Positions 53,601-61,458 of a stretch of 64,000 bases of DNA are shown piece after piece. Source of the DNA: Fluviispira vulneris. GTDB taxonomy: Bacteria > Bdellovibrionota_B > Oligoflexia > Silvanigrellales > Silvanigrellaceae. Position numbers and translations under genes: made by a program. Positions within the stretch are counted from its first letter, which is position 1. Every line of letters starts with the position of its first letter. A model generated the notes under the pieces. It was given only the letters and a program-made list of their open reading frames with translations, had not been told where the DNA came from and did no database searches. The stretch covers positions 1 to 64,000 of the forward strand of contig NZ_JACRSE010000006.1 of the NCBI RefSeq assembly GCF_014281055.1. Reading direction: 5' to 3'.

Positions 53601-53857
53601 AAATGACAAATAAAGTTGTGAGTGGAACTTATATTTATGATCCGATTGAACATCTTCTAGATCCTGGATTTAACTACAGTTATGAAGTGATCAAAGGCAA
53701 TGATGTTAAGTGCGGTACTTTAAGACTTGCAGATTATGGCGCATTTACTTATGTACAGTCAGAAGATTGTGAAAACGACAGCGCTCTCATCTACGTTACT
53801 AGAGTAACAAATACAGGTGTTACTCCTGTCTTTAAACTTAAAGCTGTCTTTAAATAA
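50690..53857 (+). CDS. secreted collagenase-like metalloprotease (peptidase M9)
   Basis: A 1055-residue exported zinc protease predicted to degrade collagen-like substrates. It has a signal peptide (about 1-31, ending MSIHAH) and an M9 N-terminal activator domain (about 45-390). The catalytic domain has H463-E-Y-A-H467 followed by YLNGRY, and third ligand E497 in TWFEEGSAEFYAG, the same 34-residue spacing from the first zinc His as in Clostridium ColG. C-terminal beta-rich regions follow (about 690-1055, several Cys), different from PKD/PPC modules I can name. Start GTG has SD AGGAGTG. It is monocistronic. An M9 collagenase suits an animal-associated or predatory life style. Confidence 0.87.
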   Translation: MKRFISNCTSQSLKIAAITALAAAFQMSIHAHPMGEPQEDLSTNHCSIELNNLVAKLNTNEKNIASIISSVSGDCLAKLFLMSPSEIKSIYKKENINTVTQAAINEINNFNKNSLKKLINYAKFLNIGFYLESKNPELHLVYHADDVIKRNIAQLTDLYARKLFTLRNVDFAIDQKELQDTSKGIFNLIGSAQAYAETIHLIQYITGNKLDKNFPLYNAIAPIQKVLSATHDAGGLFYKSSDTKEIFKGIIQNIIRIVNEDENILEEKLYVNYIRELGKFLRYPTYQKDIIKSLTGVINRSSFKNAKGISDPNPMLIAAVAALEENNIVNANNCDDFKDKNGLNICDAKANLSNTLFPNRAKFDEGNIVIFSSLDEKEVTKQYLGMKEVEALFKRTIQNLDPISNDPNERLQIFIYKDAEEYKKYKSYISNLSNKEDGGIYIESIGTFYTYAGDSGLEDRVRHEYAHYLNGRYLVKGIHGDTSSFDKKWNRMTWFEEGSAEFYAGATQADNFINRKVKFDGIDVNNIKTIKELTNSAYGTLDSLVLYNQSTALFSYLYNKKYDIFTQLIESLKENNVTKFDYIIEKISDGSLDAEFKKYILEVKAGALSDARLKMNNHEFFNVSEIQKIETDMKNAGLNIKGCEVIASSEFQNAQARFACFGSIHDPAGNYHATNQAVNTSIKQLLSFNPKYSFTNCAFGETQKDSRRLYCEGPLSIASFTELSQERQKSVADSNEIQRLKTFKNSKEHFCFFTGDTLSDALFNNSRRQEAQGYDYTKSEDPSTGKLTVDKNGQITYTNTDKNSYDPVKGSVDISEKEHVHLNDNSPLKIVLNMFKFKKIDERMFATKIYADTDGRANLSLYRNEYNTSEIAKDGFRVFSDNFRYQEVNDFDFEVVEKPVGSHARIYSRYMLDYHNPNKSPNIDDIIKVKVSKHDWTPEIFEVRISSDKPSLSDNIAKGFENVETQVAEFKMTNKVVSGTYIYDPIEHLLDPGFNYSYEVIKGNDVKCGTLRLADYGAFTYVQSEDCENDSALIYVTRVTNTGVTPVFKLKAVFK

Positions 53858-53930
53858 TTCAGCTTTAAAAGTAATTCATTCTCAGTTGAATAATGTTTTT
53901 GTTTCAACAGAGTTATGTAATTTAAGTGCT

Positions 53931-53967
53931 TCTAAGGGCAGATATACTGATCGCAAATGCCCTTAGA
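53931..53967 (+). ncRNA. hairpin with core shared with 20431 element
   Basis: TCTAAGGGCA / TGCCCTTAGA, a 10-bp perfect stem. The interior CAG-ATATA-CTG can form a 3-bp hairpin, followed by ATCGCAAA. The pattern GGGCAGA, CTG, CGCAAATGCCCTT is identical to that at 20431-20459, with changed bases only in the small loop and one linker position. There is no U-tract, so it is more like a dispersed repeat or structured RNA than a standard terminator. Confidence 0.6.
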
Positions 53968-54035
53968 TAAATCACCCCTCTAAATATGACCCCCCGTAAT
54001 AAATATTATAATCAACAGAGACTTATTATACATGA

Positions 54036-54064
54036 TTGACTGCATACTTTAATTATGCTATGAG
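54036..54064 (+). promoter_or_regulatory. candidate promoter for the 54188 gene
   Basis: TTGACT (54036-54041), 17-bp spacer, TATGAG (54059-54064), about 115 bp upstream of the ATG. Confidence 0.45.
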
Positions 54065-54187
54065 AATGAATGTTTTCAAATTTTAAAACTTAGAAAATAT
54101 GGATTTTATTCTTTTTTTTAGCATTTTTTAATTGTTATTATTTTCATTAAAATTGATAATTAATGCTATTTTTCAAGCGAGAAACTT

Positions 54188-54442
54188 ATGTGCAAAATAA
54201 TTATTCTACTTATTTTTTATTTGATTTTTCCAAATTATTTATATGCTGAAGAATTGAAAAAAAATTCTAATTCAGAAAATCAATCAGAAAAAGATAATTC
54301 TATAACAAACAAAAGTGATAGTGTTTTTAAAAAAATGAAAATTGAAAGTGGGGAAATTATTGTAAGCAGTAATTCACTTGAAAAAGAAAATGCTGCAGAA
54401 AATCAAAAGGAAAATGAGAAAATTGAAAATTCATCTCAATAA
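54188..54442 (+). CDS. small exported hydrophilic peptide, unknown function
   Basis: An 84-residue protein with an N-terminal signal peptide (IIILLIFYLIFPNYLYA). The remainder is low complexity, rich in Glu, Asn, Ser and Lys (NSNSENQSEKDNS, ENAAENQKENEK), probably disordered. The SD is weak. A promoter-like TTGACT/TATGAG lies upstream. It is convergent with the proline-rich gene. No family is recognised; it may be a surface or periplasmic small protein, or a non-conserved frame. Confidence 0.5.
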   Translation: MCKIIILLIFYLIFPNYLYAEELKKNSNSENQSEKDNSITNKSDSVFKKMKIESGEIIVSSNSLEKENAAENQKENEKIENSSQ

Positions 54443-54587
54443 CTTCATTATGAATATAGCTTGGATTTTCAGTGTAAATTTTAACAAAAAAACTTACTAA
54501 AACCATTTCAAAAATATATGTTCACTTATTTTGACAAAATTTTGGTAATAGAAAACTTTTATATTAAAAATCCTGCGAAATTAGGCT

Positions 54588-55793
54588 TCATTCTTCCACC
54601 GCAGGCGCTGCAGTCGAAACTTCGGGTTTTGACTCTGAAGCAGGTTGCTCGATCATAGGCTCAATCGGTTTTACAGGTTCTGTTGGTTCAGGTGTTTCTG
54701 CTTTTTCTATTTCTTTTTCTTCAGGTTTATTTTCTTCTTTAGGTGGTTCTTTTTTTTCTACAGGAACATCTTCAATACTTAATGGAATAGATTTTGTTGA
54801 GTCCCATACACCACTTTGCAAATTTAAAGCCGAAATTTTTATAAACCACTTTCCTTGGCCAATGGCTTGTGCAGGCAAAGAAGTTTTCACAGTTGAAAAA
54901 GTTCTTATTTTATTATTAAAATCTGCGTCATTTGAAACTTCAACCCGATAAAATGAAACTTTACCTGTTGCGGACCAAACGAGTCGATCGGATAATTTCA
55001 ATTGTGGAGGAATATCTGCACGCAGACCAGATGGCATGGGGGGTAATATTCTTAATTTATGCACTGGTTTTCCATCTTCTTTCCAATACACTTCTCCTGG
55101 CGGTGGAACAGAAATACGATATTTTCCATCGGACGCTGGTGCACCATTTAAATAAATTGATTTGAAATTAGGATCTCTCGAAATAATAACTTTTTTATTT
55201 GCAGGTATGAGAATAATAGGACCACCATCTTGTATATTGTAATTATAAGAATCAGGTCCAGATGACTCTTTTGTATCATTTTCAATTGAAATAGGTTTAT
55301 TTTGTTTCGGAACAGGCTTTGCTTCTTGCACAACTGGCTTTGGTTCTGGAGCAATGGCGACTTGTGCTGGAGCTTTTGCTTTTGGCACAGTTGCTATTTT
55401 AGGACTTGGTTCTTTAGCAGTTTGTGGTATAGGAGCAGCTGTAACGACTGGTGGTGCAATATGTTCTGGTGTGTGTGTAGGTATCACAGGTGGAGCTTCC
55501 GTTGCTGGTGGTGGCGGTGTTACTTTAGTCTCTTTTGGAAGATTAACCGGTTTTTCAGATTGTTTCACGCCAAAAGGTGAATATGGGCCAAAAAAAAGGA
55601 GAGCCGCTGCTGATGCACCCGCTACAGCCACACCAGCTGTGATACCTGTCAAAATCATTTTTCTCTTCCGAGTCAATTCGTCTTCGGCAGCTTCAGGAAA
55701 AGGTTCGTCTTTAGGTTGTACAATTTCTTTTTCAGGAATTTCCTCTTTGTTACGAGAGTGATTATCGCCCTTCTTCAAACGAATATTTGTCAT
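54588..55793 (-). CDS. membrane-anchored proline-rich protein with FN3-like domain
   Basis: 401 residues from ATG 55793 (SD AGAGGTG; an in-frame GTG 55802 overlaps the SD). A short charged cytoplasmic tail (about 1-45) leads to a single membrane helix (about 46-68, MILTGITAGVAVAGASAAALLFF). A long Pro/Ala/Lys linker (about 75-165; repeated P-x-P and A-P) follows, then a beta domain (about 175-330) with FN3-like strands (SFYRVEVSNDADFNNKIRTF, GKWFIKISALN). The tail is Glu/Pro-rich and acidic. The linker resembles TonB but there is no TonB C-terminal domain. It is likely a periplasm-spanning envelope protein. Confidence 0.65.
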   Translation of the reverse strand: MTNIRLKKGDNHSRNKEEIPEKEIVQPKDEPFPEAAEDELTRKRKMILTGITAGVAVAGASAAALLFFGPYSPFGVKQSEKPVNLPKETKVTPPPPATEAPPVIPTHTPEHIAPPVVTAAPIPQTAKEPSPKIATVPKAKAPAQVAIAPEPKPVVQEAKPVPKQNKPISIENDTKESSGPDSYNYNIQDGGPIILIPANKKVIISRDPNFKSIYLNGAPASDGKYRISVPPPGEVYWKEDGKPVHKLRILPPMPSGLRADIPPQLKLSDRLVWSATGKVSFYRVEVSNDADFNNKIRTFSTVKTSLPAQAIGQGKWFIKISALNLQSGVWDSTKSIPLSIEDVPVEKKEPPKEENKPEEKEIEKAETPEPTEPVKPIEPMIEQPASESKPEVSTAAPAVEE

Positions 55794-55904
55794 GATCGCC
55801 ACCTCTATATAATCCTATCCTTATACAGAGTTTATATCGGTTTATTCCTAATAGTATTAACGTTACAGAAAATGCCTATAGGCAAAATATATGTAGGAAA
55901 ATTG

Positions 55905-57575
55905 TCAGTTTAAGAGTTCTTGTATGAGTTTTTTTGATTTTAATGCAAAACCATGTTTTGCAAACTTATGTGCAATTGCATCATACGATGCTAATACTTG
56001 AGAAATTGTACAACGATAACCTAAATCAACAAGCTCTGTGCGAATATAATATTTCATGGGATTTCCAGCCATAGCTTCCATAACTTCATCTGTAGGTTTG
56101 AAAATAACAAAATCTACATCGGGATTATTATCCATTGAATGCATTAACATTGAACTTGATCTTGTCTGGACTAGACTTTTTACTGCTTGAACCAAGGTAA
56201 AATATCCACCCTTTTTCATAACTGCACCAGGCTGATTGCTTGTATAAGGTACCATTGGGTCAATATATACCACGAGACCTGCACCGTTACGAATTGCAGT
56301 ATTGAAATCAGAAGCACTCGTTAATTGGCCATCAGTAAACCAATGTCCTTTTATTCTTTCTGGTAAATAAAATGGAGGCAAAGCTGTGCTTGCTCGAACT
56401 GCTTGACTGATTCGAATATCTTTCCAAGGTTCTTCTCCAAAAACAATATTTTCACCTGTATCTTGATCTGTTACGCTAATATATAATTCTTTTTTTAAAT
56501 GAGCCATGCTGTCTTCAATACCAAAATGGCGCATTTGTCTTTCAAAAAACTTTTTTAATTTTTCACCTTTAAAAAAACCAGTCGGTACTGAATTTTGTAA
56601 TCGGCTGACAAGTTCTGCAGAGTCAAAAGTTGAAAATGCTCTGATAAAGTCGAAAACGCGACGAAATATTTCAGCGCCTGCAGGATCAAATACGGTATTT
56701 AAGCCTAGAGGTTCGAGACTCGTGTGCTTTCTATATATTTGTTTAACGAGATCGTCCGAATGCACACCAACTGCGAGAGTGCTTGAAACAATTGCTCCAG
56801 ATGAAACCCCACAGAAAATATCAAAATCACCACACTCACGATCAAGTAAACAGTTATCAATTGCATTAACGACACCGATAGAATAAATATATCCTTCAAG
56901 GCCTCCACCAGATATACATATACTTGTTTTTTTATGATTGAGGCGAAAATCATACAACTGCCGAGTTGCAATTAAAAATAATTCGACCGAGTCAGGTGGA
57001 TCAATAATAACTGCTCGAACATTTGCAAGACTTAAACGAAACTCTCGATTTGTTGTCTTTGCAGAATTAGGTAACACAACGACCACACGCCGCATGGTGT
57101 AATGAAATCCTCTTGGAGTAAATTTTTCAATTGCGGATTTTAAATTCTCAAAAGTAACAGCAATTTTTTGATCTTTTTGTTCAAATGTAGTTTTTGATGA
57201 ATGCAAAACATTCATGTCATCTTGATTTAATTTTTCTTCTTCTTTTTCAATTTCAAACAATTCATTTTGATTGGGTTCAATTTCATCTTGAACGAGGCGT
57301 TCATCAAGTATAATTAAGTCTGCATCGAATACGGGAAGTTCATGTGCGAGTTGATAAACATCGGTATAAAAATTAATTGTTGCCCCAGGAAAAGCGTTGG
57401 CAGCCAAAGCAAGTCTTCTCAATACATACGATGAAACTGAGAAAGAATTACTTTTCTGTTGATCGAGGTTGCGTGCGCCGGCATTTAAAAAATCGTGTTT
57501 CAATGATTCAATAAGACGTTCAACGCCTACATACATAACTCTATATTCTTTAAATCCTGAAAATTTGTCAGACAC
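55905..57575 (-). CDS. patatin-like phospholipase with receiver-like N-terminal domain
   Basis: 556 residues. The C-terminal patatin domain (about 215-510) has the oxyanion GGGLEG at 223-228, nucleophile Ser258 in GVSSG (256-260), RASTALPPFY, and catalytic D415-G416 in WFTDGQL, so it is a complete Ser-Asp dyad lipase acting on phospholipids. Residues about 1-205 resemble a degenerate response-regulator receiver: FDADLIILDERL in the strand-3 position, RRVVVVLPNS, and VRAVIIDPPDSVELFLIAT at the end, interrupted by a Glu-rich insert (100-130). GTG start with SD GGGG. No signal peptide is seen, so it is cytoplasmic or secreted by another route. Confidence 0.82.
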   Translation of the reverse strand: MSDKFSGFKEYRVMYVGVERLIESLKHDFLNAGARNLDQQKSNSFSVSSYVLRRLALAANAFPGATINFYTDVYQLAHELPVFDADLIILDERLVQDEIEPNQNELFEIEKEEEKLNQDDMNVLHSSKTTFEQKDQKIAVTFENLKSAIEKFTPRGFHYTMRRVVVVLPNSAKTTNREFRLSLANVRAVIIDPPDSVELFLIATRQLYDFRLNHKKTSICISGGGLEGYIYSIGVVNAIDNCLLDRECGDFDIFCGVSSGAIVSSTLAVGVHSDDLVKQIYRKHTSLEPLGLNTVFDPAGAEIFRRVFDFIRAFSTFDSAELVSRLQNSVPTGFFKGEKLKKFFERQMRHFGIEDSMAHLKKELYISVTDQDTGENIVFGEEPWKDIRISQAVRASTALPPFYLPERIKGHWFTDGQLTSASDFNTAIRNGAGLVVYIDPMVPYTSNQPGAVMKKGGYFTLVQAVKSLVQTRSSSMLMHSMDNNPDVDFVIFKPTDEVMEAMAGNPMKYYIRTELVDLGYRCTISQVLASYDAIAHKFAKHGFALKSKKLIQELLN

Positions 57576-57628
57576 AGAGAAATTCCCCTTTTATAAAGAA
57601 AGAAGACATGGCCTCGGAAGAGACCATC

Positions 57629-59035
57629 TCAGGTCGAAGCTTTTTTTTCTCTTGGATACATAACATATTGTAAATACTTACATTGCAAACTTCCATTGTA
57701 TACAGAAACTTTTCGGGTGGGACGCAAACCGACTGATTTTAAAGCAGTTTCATTAGCGGTGAGAAGCCAAGCATTCCAATTAGGGTACTTCTGTTTCCAA
57801 AGGTCACCCATCGCTTTGTACATCGGCGCAAGATCTTCACCTTCTTCGAGTCTTTCTCCATAAGGGGGGTTAACAATTTGGATACCACAGGATGCATGGG
57901 GTTTGCTCATAAATGCATCTTTTACTTGAAAAGCAATAACCCGACCCACACCGGCTTCTTCAGCACAATCTCTCGCAACTTCAATATTACGATTGAGAAT
58001 ATCCCCAGCTCGAATGGGTGCTAAAATATCATCATGCACTTCAATATTGTTTTGTTGTGAATAAAGTCTAGCTCTGACAGGTAAATCTGCTAAAGGCTTT
58101 TCGTTAGATAATATTTTTGTTTTTAGTTCACGCAATGCAGCTTTCATTTCTGGTACTTTATCTGGACAAAGATCCATAAAAGCAAATTCATTGCGCCGCA
58201 CATTGGGTTTCCAATGTAAAATAGCTAAAGCAGCTTCAATGGCAAGGGTGCCTGAACCACACATTGGATCCATAAAATAAGGGGAAATTAAAACCTGTTT
58301 AGGAATTTTCTTACCCGAGTTTTCATTCACACCCTTTCGTTCTAAATAAACGGCTTCACTCGATTTCCAAATACTATTTGCGAGTTTATTCCAGCCAGAA
58401 ATTCTGAGCAAAGCTGCCGCTAAGGACTCTCTTAAAGGAGCTTCAACACCACCCACACGATAGCCACGCCGTGAGAGAGGCTCACCAGTTGTGTCAACAG
58501 AAATGCTCAATTTTCTCCGCACAAGGCGGACGAATATTTTGACGTCAGGATTTTCAGTATTTACATTTGGACGTTCACCGACTTTATTGCGAAACACATC
58601 ACAAATTGCATCTTTAATACGTAAACTTGCAAACATAGAGTTATTGACAAAGGAATCACTCACTGAGGCATTGACAGAAAATGTTAATTCTTTTGGGAAT
58701 ATAAGAGACCAATCGATTTGTGAGGCGATAAAATGAAGTTCCTCTTCACTTTTGACTTCAGCTTCAGCTAGTACTAAAAGCACACGACTTGCACACATAG
58801 CCGCTAGATTAGCAGCTATACACGCACTCCAAGGTCCTTCCATGTAACAGCCTGCAGAGCCTGCCCAAATATTTGATTTTATTTCATAAGTTGAGCATAT
58901 TTCTTCGAGTTCTTCTTTCAGAATATCTTCAAATCCTCTTGAAGTTGAAACAAAAAAACGAGGGCGAGAAAAAGGGGAAGCTAAATACTCATCGGTGTGA
59001 AAACTATGGGGATGATGCTGTACCTTTGTTATCAT
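57629..59035 (-). CDS. THUMP-domain class I SAM-dependent rRNA methyltransferase (RlmL-like)
   Basis: 468 residues from ATG 59035 (SD AAGGA). It has an N-terminal ferredoxin-like/THUMP RNA-binding region (FFVSTSRGFEDILKEELEE; LKVxV-type block LRIKDAICD...KIFVRLVRRKLSISVDT). The Rossmann methyltransferase motif I is MDPMCGSGTLAIEAA and motif IV is NPPYGERL, characteristic of N2-guanine methyltransferases. This matches the RlmL/RlmK N-terminal half or the RlmL-only 23S m2G2445 enzyme. The gene overlaps the end of the motE-like gene by 32 bp, an unusual coupling of a ribosome-modification gene to a flagellar operon. Confidence 0.88.
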   Translation of the reverse strand: MITKVQHHPHSFHTDEYLASPFSRPRFFVSTSRGFEDILKEELEEICSTYEIKSNIWAGSAGCYMEGPWSACIAANLAAMCASRVLLVLAEAEVKSEEELHFIASQIDWSLIFPKELTFSVNASVSDSFVNNSMFASLRIKDAICDVFRNKVGERPNVNTENPDVKIFVRLVRRKLSISVDTTGEPLSRRGYRVGGVEAPLRESLAAALLRISGWNKLANSIWKSSEAVYLERKGVNENSGKKIPKQVLISPYFMDPMCGSGTLAIEAALAILHWKPNVRRNEFAFMDLCPDKVPEMKAALRELKTKILSNEKPLADLPVRARLYSQQNNIEVHDDILAPIRAGDILNRNIEVARDCAEEAGVGRVIAFQVKDAFMSKPHASCGIQIVNPPYGERLEEGEDLAPMYKAMGDLWKQKYPNWNAWLLTANETALKSVGLRPTRKVSVYNGSLQCKYLQYVMYPREKKAST

Positions 59036-59660
59036 TTTTATCCTTATATGGAGCACACAAACCAAGCTCTCTTAACATTTCAAATTCTCTGCCAGAGCGA
59101 ATACGTGTATAATACTCCAAAAATTGTGTTGCTTTTGCGGGCGTTGAGTTTTCAAGGAGCTTTGTGACTTGACGCGCAGGCAAACGGCTCAAAAGAGCTA
59201 TCACCAGATCTCGATCCATATTGTCCATAACAGGAGCCACTTTGCGTGGTTCCATTTTTGAAACAAACTCCACAGCCTCTTTCACCCGCTCCTCCTTTAG
59301 TTTCTTCTCTTTTTGAAGAGTTTCGTCAAGCAATCTTCTTTCCTCTTCAATCTTTTTGAGCTGAGAATCTATATCAAGTCGAGATTTATCATAAGCTTTT
59401 TTTGCATCTTCAAGGCGTATCAACTTTTGCTCAACATCACTGCGAATGAGTTCAAGTTCATCACGAATCCGCATTGCTTCTGATGCAGTAAGTTCATTTT
59501 TTGGAATATTTGGCATATTTTCAGACTGAGCTGCCATTTGATTTTTCGGCATATTTTCAGACTGAGCCGCCGTTTGATTTTTTGGCATATTCTCAGACTG
59601 AGCCGCCATTTGCTGAATCATTAAAACAAAAAGAAAAATAAATTTTAGTACTCTTCTCAT
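59004..59660 (-). CDS. MotE-like flagellar protein (MgtE N-terminal domain)
   Basis: A 218-residue exported protein. Signal peptide/anchor (KFIFLFVLMIQQ) is followed by a triple repeat of a 12-residue unit (AAQSENMPKNQ at about 18-53). A charged coiled coil (about 60-130) leads to an MgtE-intracellular-N-type domain (VSKMEPRKVAPVMDNMDRDLVIALLSRLPARQVTKLLEN) with the KxA and LPxxKxxxLL pattern of MotE. MotE acts as a periplasmic chaperone/stator partner for MotC in other flagellar systems. It overlaps fliJ by 4 bp and is the last flagellar gene, overlapped by the rRNA methyltransferase. Confidence 0.72.
   Translation of the reverse strand: MRRVLKFIFLFVLMIQQMAAQSENMPKNQTAAQSENMPKNQMAAQSENMPNIPKNELTASEAMRIRDELELIRSDVEQKLIRLEDAKKAYDKSRLDIDSQLKKIEEERRLLDETLQKEKKLKEERVKEAVEFVSKMEPRKVAPVMDNMDRDLVIALLSRLPARQVTKLLENSTPAKATQFLEYYTRIRSGREFEMLRELGLCAPYKDKNDNKGTASSP
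59502..59609 (-). repeat. 36-bp in-frame tandem repeat in the MotE-like gene
   Basis: Three copies of 36 bp encode (M/T)AAQSENMPKNQ-type units; the third is slightly degenerate. Such an in-frame array could vary in copy number by slipped-strand events. Confidence 0.85.
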
Positions 59661-60115
59661 TCTTCACCTTTCTCTTGAAATTGATTTCTCAAATATTTTT
59701 GATTACCAACTTCATCAAGAATAGTTTGTTCTTTATATGCTTCTTTTTTCAGAAATTCTTTTTCTTTTACTTCCTTTAATTTTTCAATAATTTTTTGATT
59801 TCTTCTAGCTTGTATAAGTGTTTGTTGATAAACTTCTAAGTCTGATTGGCAACTTCTTAAATTATCAAGAAGTTCCATAATACGTCCTTGTCTCATATTC
59901 AATGATCGTTCATAAATTGTTACTTTATGTATTTGAGAATCTTTAACACAAATATTCAATTCATCTCTTTCAGAAAAATATAAGTCTCTTTCCTGATATA
60001 TCATGTTTTTTAATGCTTCGATCACCCTCTTTGTATATTCAACTTTCATTTCCGCCTCTTGGGTTTCTTGTTCCCGTAAGTGCAATATTCTTTGTAAGGA
60101 AAAACGAAAATTCAT
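59657..60115 (-). CDS. fliJ: flagellar export chaperone FliJ
   Basis: 152 residues, mostly coiled coil. It begins MNFRFSLQRILHLREQETQEAEM, the standard FliJ N-terminus, and continues with heptad-like charged helices. FliJ is a general chaperone and stalk linking the FliI hexamer with FlhA in the flagellar type III apparatus. It overlaps fliI by 4 bp upstream and the motE-like gene by 4 bp downstream (ATGA junctions). Assignment relies on N-terminus, coiled coil and position. Confidence 0.85.
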   Translation of the reverse strand: MNFRFSLQRILHLREQETQEAEMKVEYTKRVIEALKNMIYQERDLYFSERDELNICVKDSQIHKVTIYERSLNMRQGRIMELLDNLRSCQSDLEVYQQTLIQARRNQKIIEKLKEVKEKEFLKKEAYKEQTILDEVGNQKYLRNQFQEKGEE

Positions 60116-61455
60116 ATACGCTCTTCTCCGAGTAAATCATGTAAAGAGTTCAGAGAATCATGAAAAGTGCATTTCAACATTCTATCTTGTTTTAAAAAAG
60201 CATCGATTTGAGGAAGAAGTTTCATTGCTTTATCAAGCTTTGGATTCATACCAACATTGTAAGCACCAATATTTATTAAATCTTCATTTTTTTGAAACTC
60301 TGCCATAAGATCTCGTAAAATAGAAACCGCTTTTAAATGTTTTTCATCTGCAATATCAATCATAACTCGACTCGCACTCGATAGAATATCTATTGATGGA
60401 AAATGATTTCTTTCAGCAAGTGAGCGTGATAAATTTATATGACCATCGAGAATACTTCTTGCAGAATCACAAACGGGGTCATTAAAATCATCCCCCTCAA
60501 CTAATACTGTGTATATGCCAGTGAGGGATCCTTTAGATTCACTGTTTCCTGCTCGCTCCAATAATTTTGGTAACAAAGAAAAAACCGAAGGTGTGTATCC
60601 TTTTGTTGTCGGAGGCTCACCAACGGACAATCCGATTTCTCTTTGTGCCATTGCCACGCGAGTTAATGAATCCATTAAAAGTAATACTTTTTTTCCTTGA
60701 TCCCTAAAATATTCAGCGATTGCTGTTCCAACATGCGCAGCTCGCACTCGACTGAGAGGGGATTGATCGCCTGTCGAAACGACGACTACGCTTTTTTTAA
60801 GCCCCTCTTCCCCAAGGTTTTCTTCTAGGAATTCTCGAACCTCTCTACCGCGTTCCCCTATCAACGCAATTACGTTGATTTCAGCATCGGAGTAGCGAGA
60901 GATCATTCCCATAAGCACACTTTTACCAACACCTGAACCCGCCATGATCCCGATCCGTTGTCCTTCTCCAAAACTTAAAAGTGCATTGATAGATCGAATT
61001 CCAGTGTCAAATGGTTTCGAAATTCTTCTCCGTGTCAAGGGATTAAGGGGCTCACGCACGATCGAATAGGAAGAACCCAAATTGCCAACAAATTCTTCAC
61101 CGACCATCGGACGCCCGTATCCATCAATGATGCGACCAATCAGATGTTCACCGATTAAGATTTTTTGTTCTCGTTCAATACATTGAACAAGCGAATTTGC
61201 ACACACTCCGATTGGATCGGAAAATGGGACTATAAGAGCTTTATCTTTACGAAAACCAACGACTTCTCCTTCAATCGCATAGCTTCTTTCTCTATTAAAA
61301 ATTCGAACGAGCGCTCCCAGAGGTGCATCGGTTAAAGTCGCTTCAATGACCGTTCCCACAATTTGTACGACTTTCCCATATTTTTCAAAAGGATCTTTTA
61401 TTATTTGAGTATCCCTTTTCTTTTTTAATTTTAAAAGTGCTTCATTGGAAAACAT
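60112..61455 (-). CDS. fliI: flagellum-specific ATPase FliI
   Basis: A 447-residue F1-beta-like export ATPase. Walker A is GIMAGSGVGKSVLMGM, Walker B is KVLLLMDSLTRVA, and the signature AIALIGERGREVREF is seen as INVIALIGERGREV. The conserved SVFSLLPKLLERAG and DHINLSRSLAERNHFPSID-like region follow (VEGDDFNDPVCDSARSILDGH). It drives flagellar type III export with FliH and FliJ. It is preceded by fliH 3 bp away and overlaps fliJ by 4 bp. The length is standard (E. coli 457). Confidence 0.96.
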   Translation of the reverse strand: MFSNEALLKLKKKRDTQIIKDPFEKYGKVVQIVGTVIEATLTDAPLGALVRIFNRERSYAIEGEVVGFRKDKALIVPFSDPIGVCANSLVQCIEREQKILIGEHLIGRIIDGYGRPMVGEEFVGNLGSSYSIVREPLNPLTRRRISKPFDTGIRSINALLSFGEGQRIGIMAGSGVGKSVLMGMISRYSDAEINVIALIGERGREVREFLEENLGEEGLKKSVVVVSTGDQSPLSRVRAAHVGTAIAEYFRDQGKKVLLLMDSLTRVAMAQREIGLSVGEPPTTKGYTPSVFSLLPKLLERAGNSESKGSLTGIYTVLVEGDDFNDPVCDSARSILDGHINLSRSLAERNHFPSIDILSSASRVMIDIADEKHLKAVSILRDLMAEFQKNEDLINIGAYNVGMNPKLDKAMKLLPQIDAFLKQDRMLKCTFHDSLNSLHDLLGEERI

Positions 61456-61458
61456 TTT

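Larger units (their letters stand above)
53858..54187. other. intergenic region after collagenase gene
   Basis: A 330-bp gap containing the hairpin at 53931-53967 and a promoter candidate at 54036-54064, annotated separately. Otherwise it is AT-rich with no gene. Confidence 0.5.

Noticed and set aside
53936-53964. c-di-GMP-I (GEMM) riboswitch resemblance
   Set aside because: The GGGCA...CGCAAA...GCCC arrangement recalls GEMM, but the tetraloop, tetraloop receptor and the full P1/P2 helices are missing and the element follows rather than precedes a gene.
55354-55761. 135-codon Gly/Val/Ala-rich plus-strand frame
   Set aside because: Antisense of the proline-rich linker; Gly-rich composition is the reverse complement of Pro codons.
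54588-55793. TonB protein
   Set aside because: It has a membrane helix and Pro-rich linker, but the C-terminal part is FN3-like and acidic; no TonB C-terminal YP motif, and no ExbBD neighbours.
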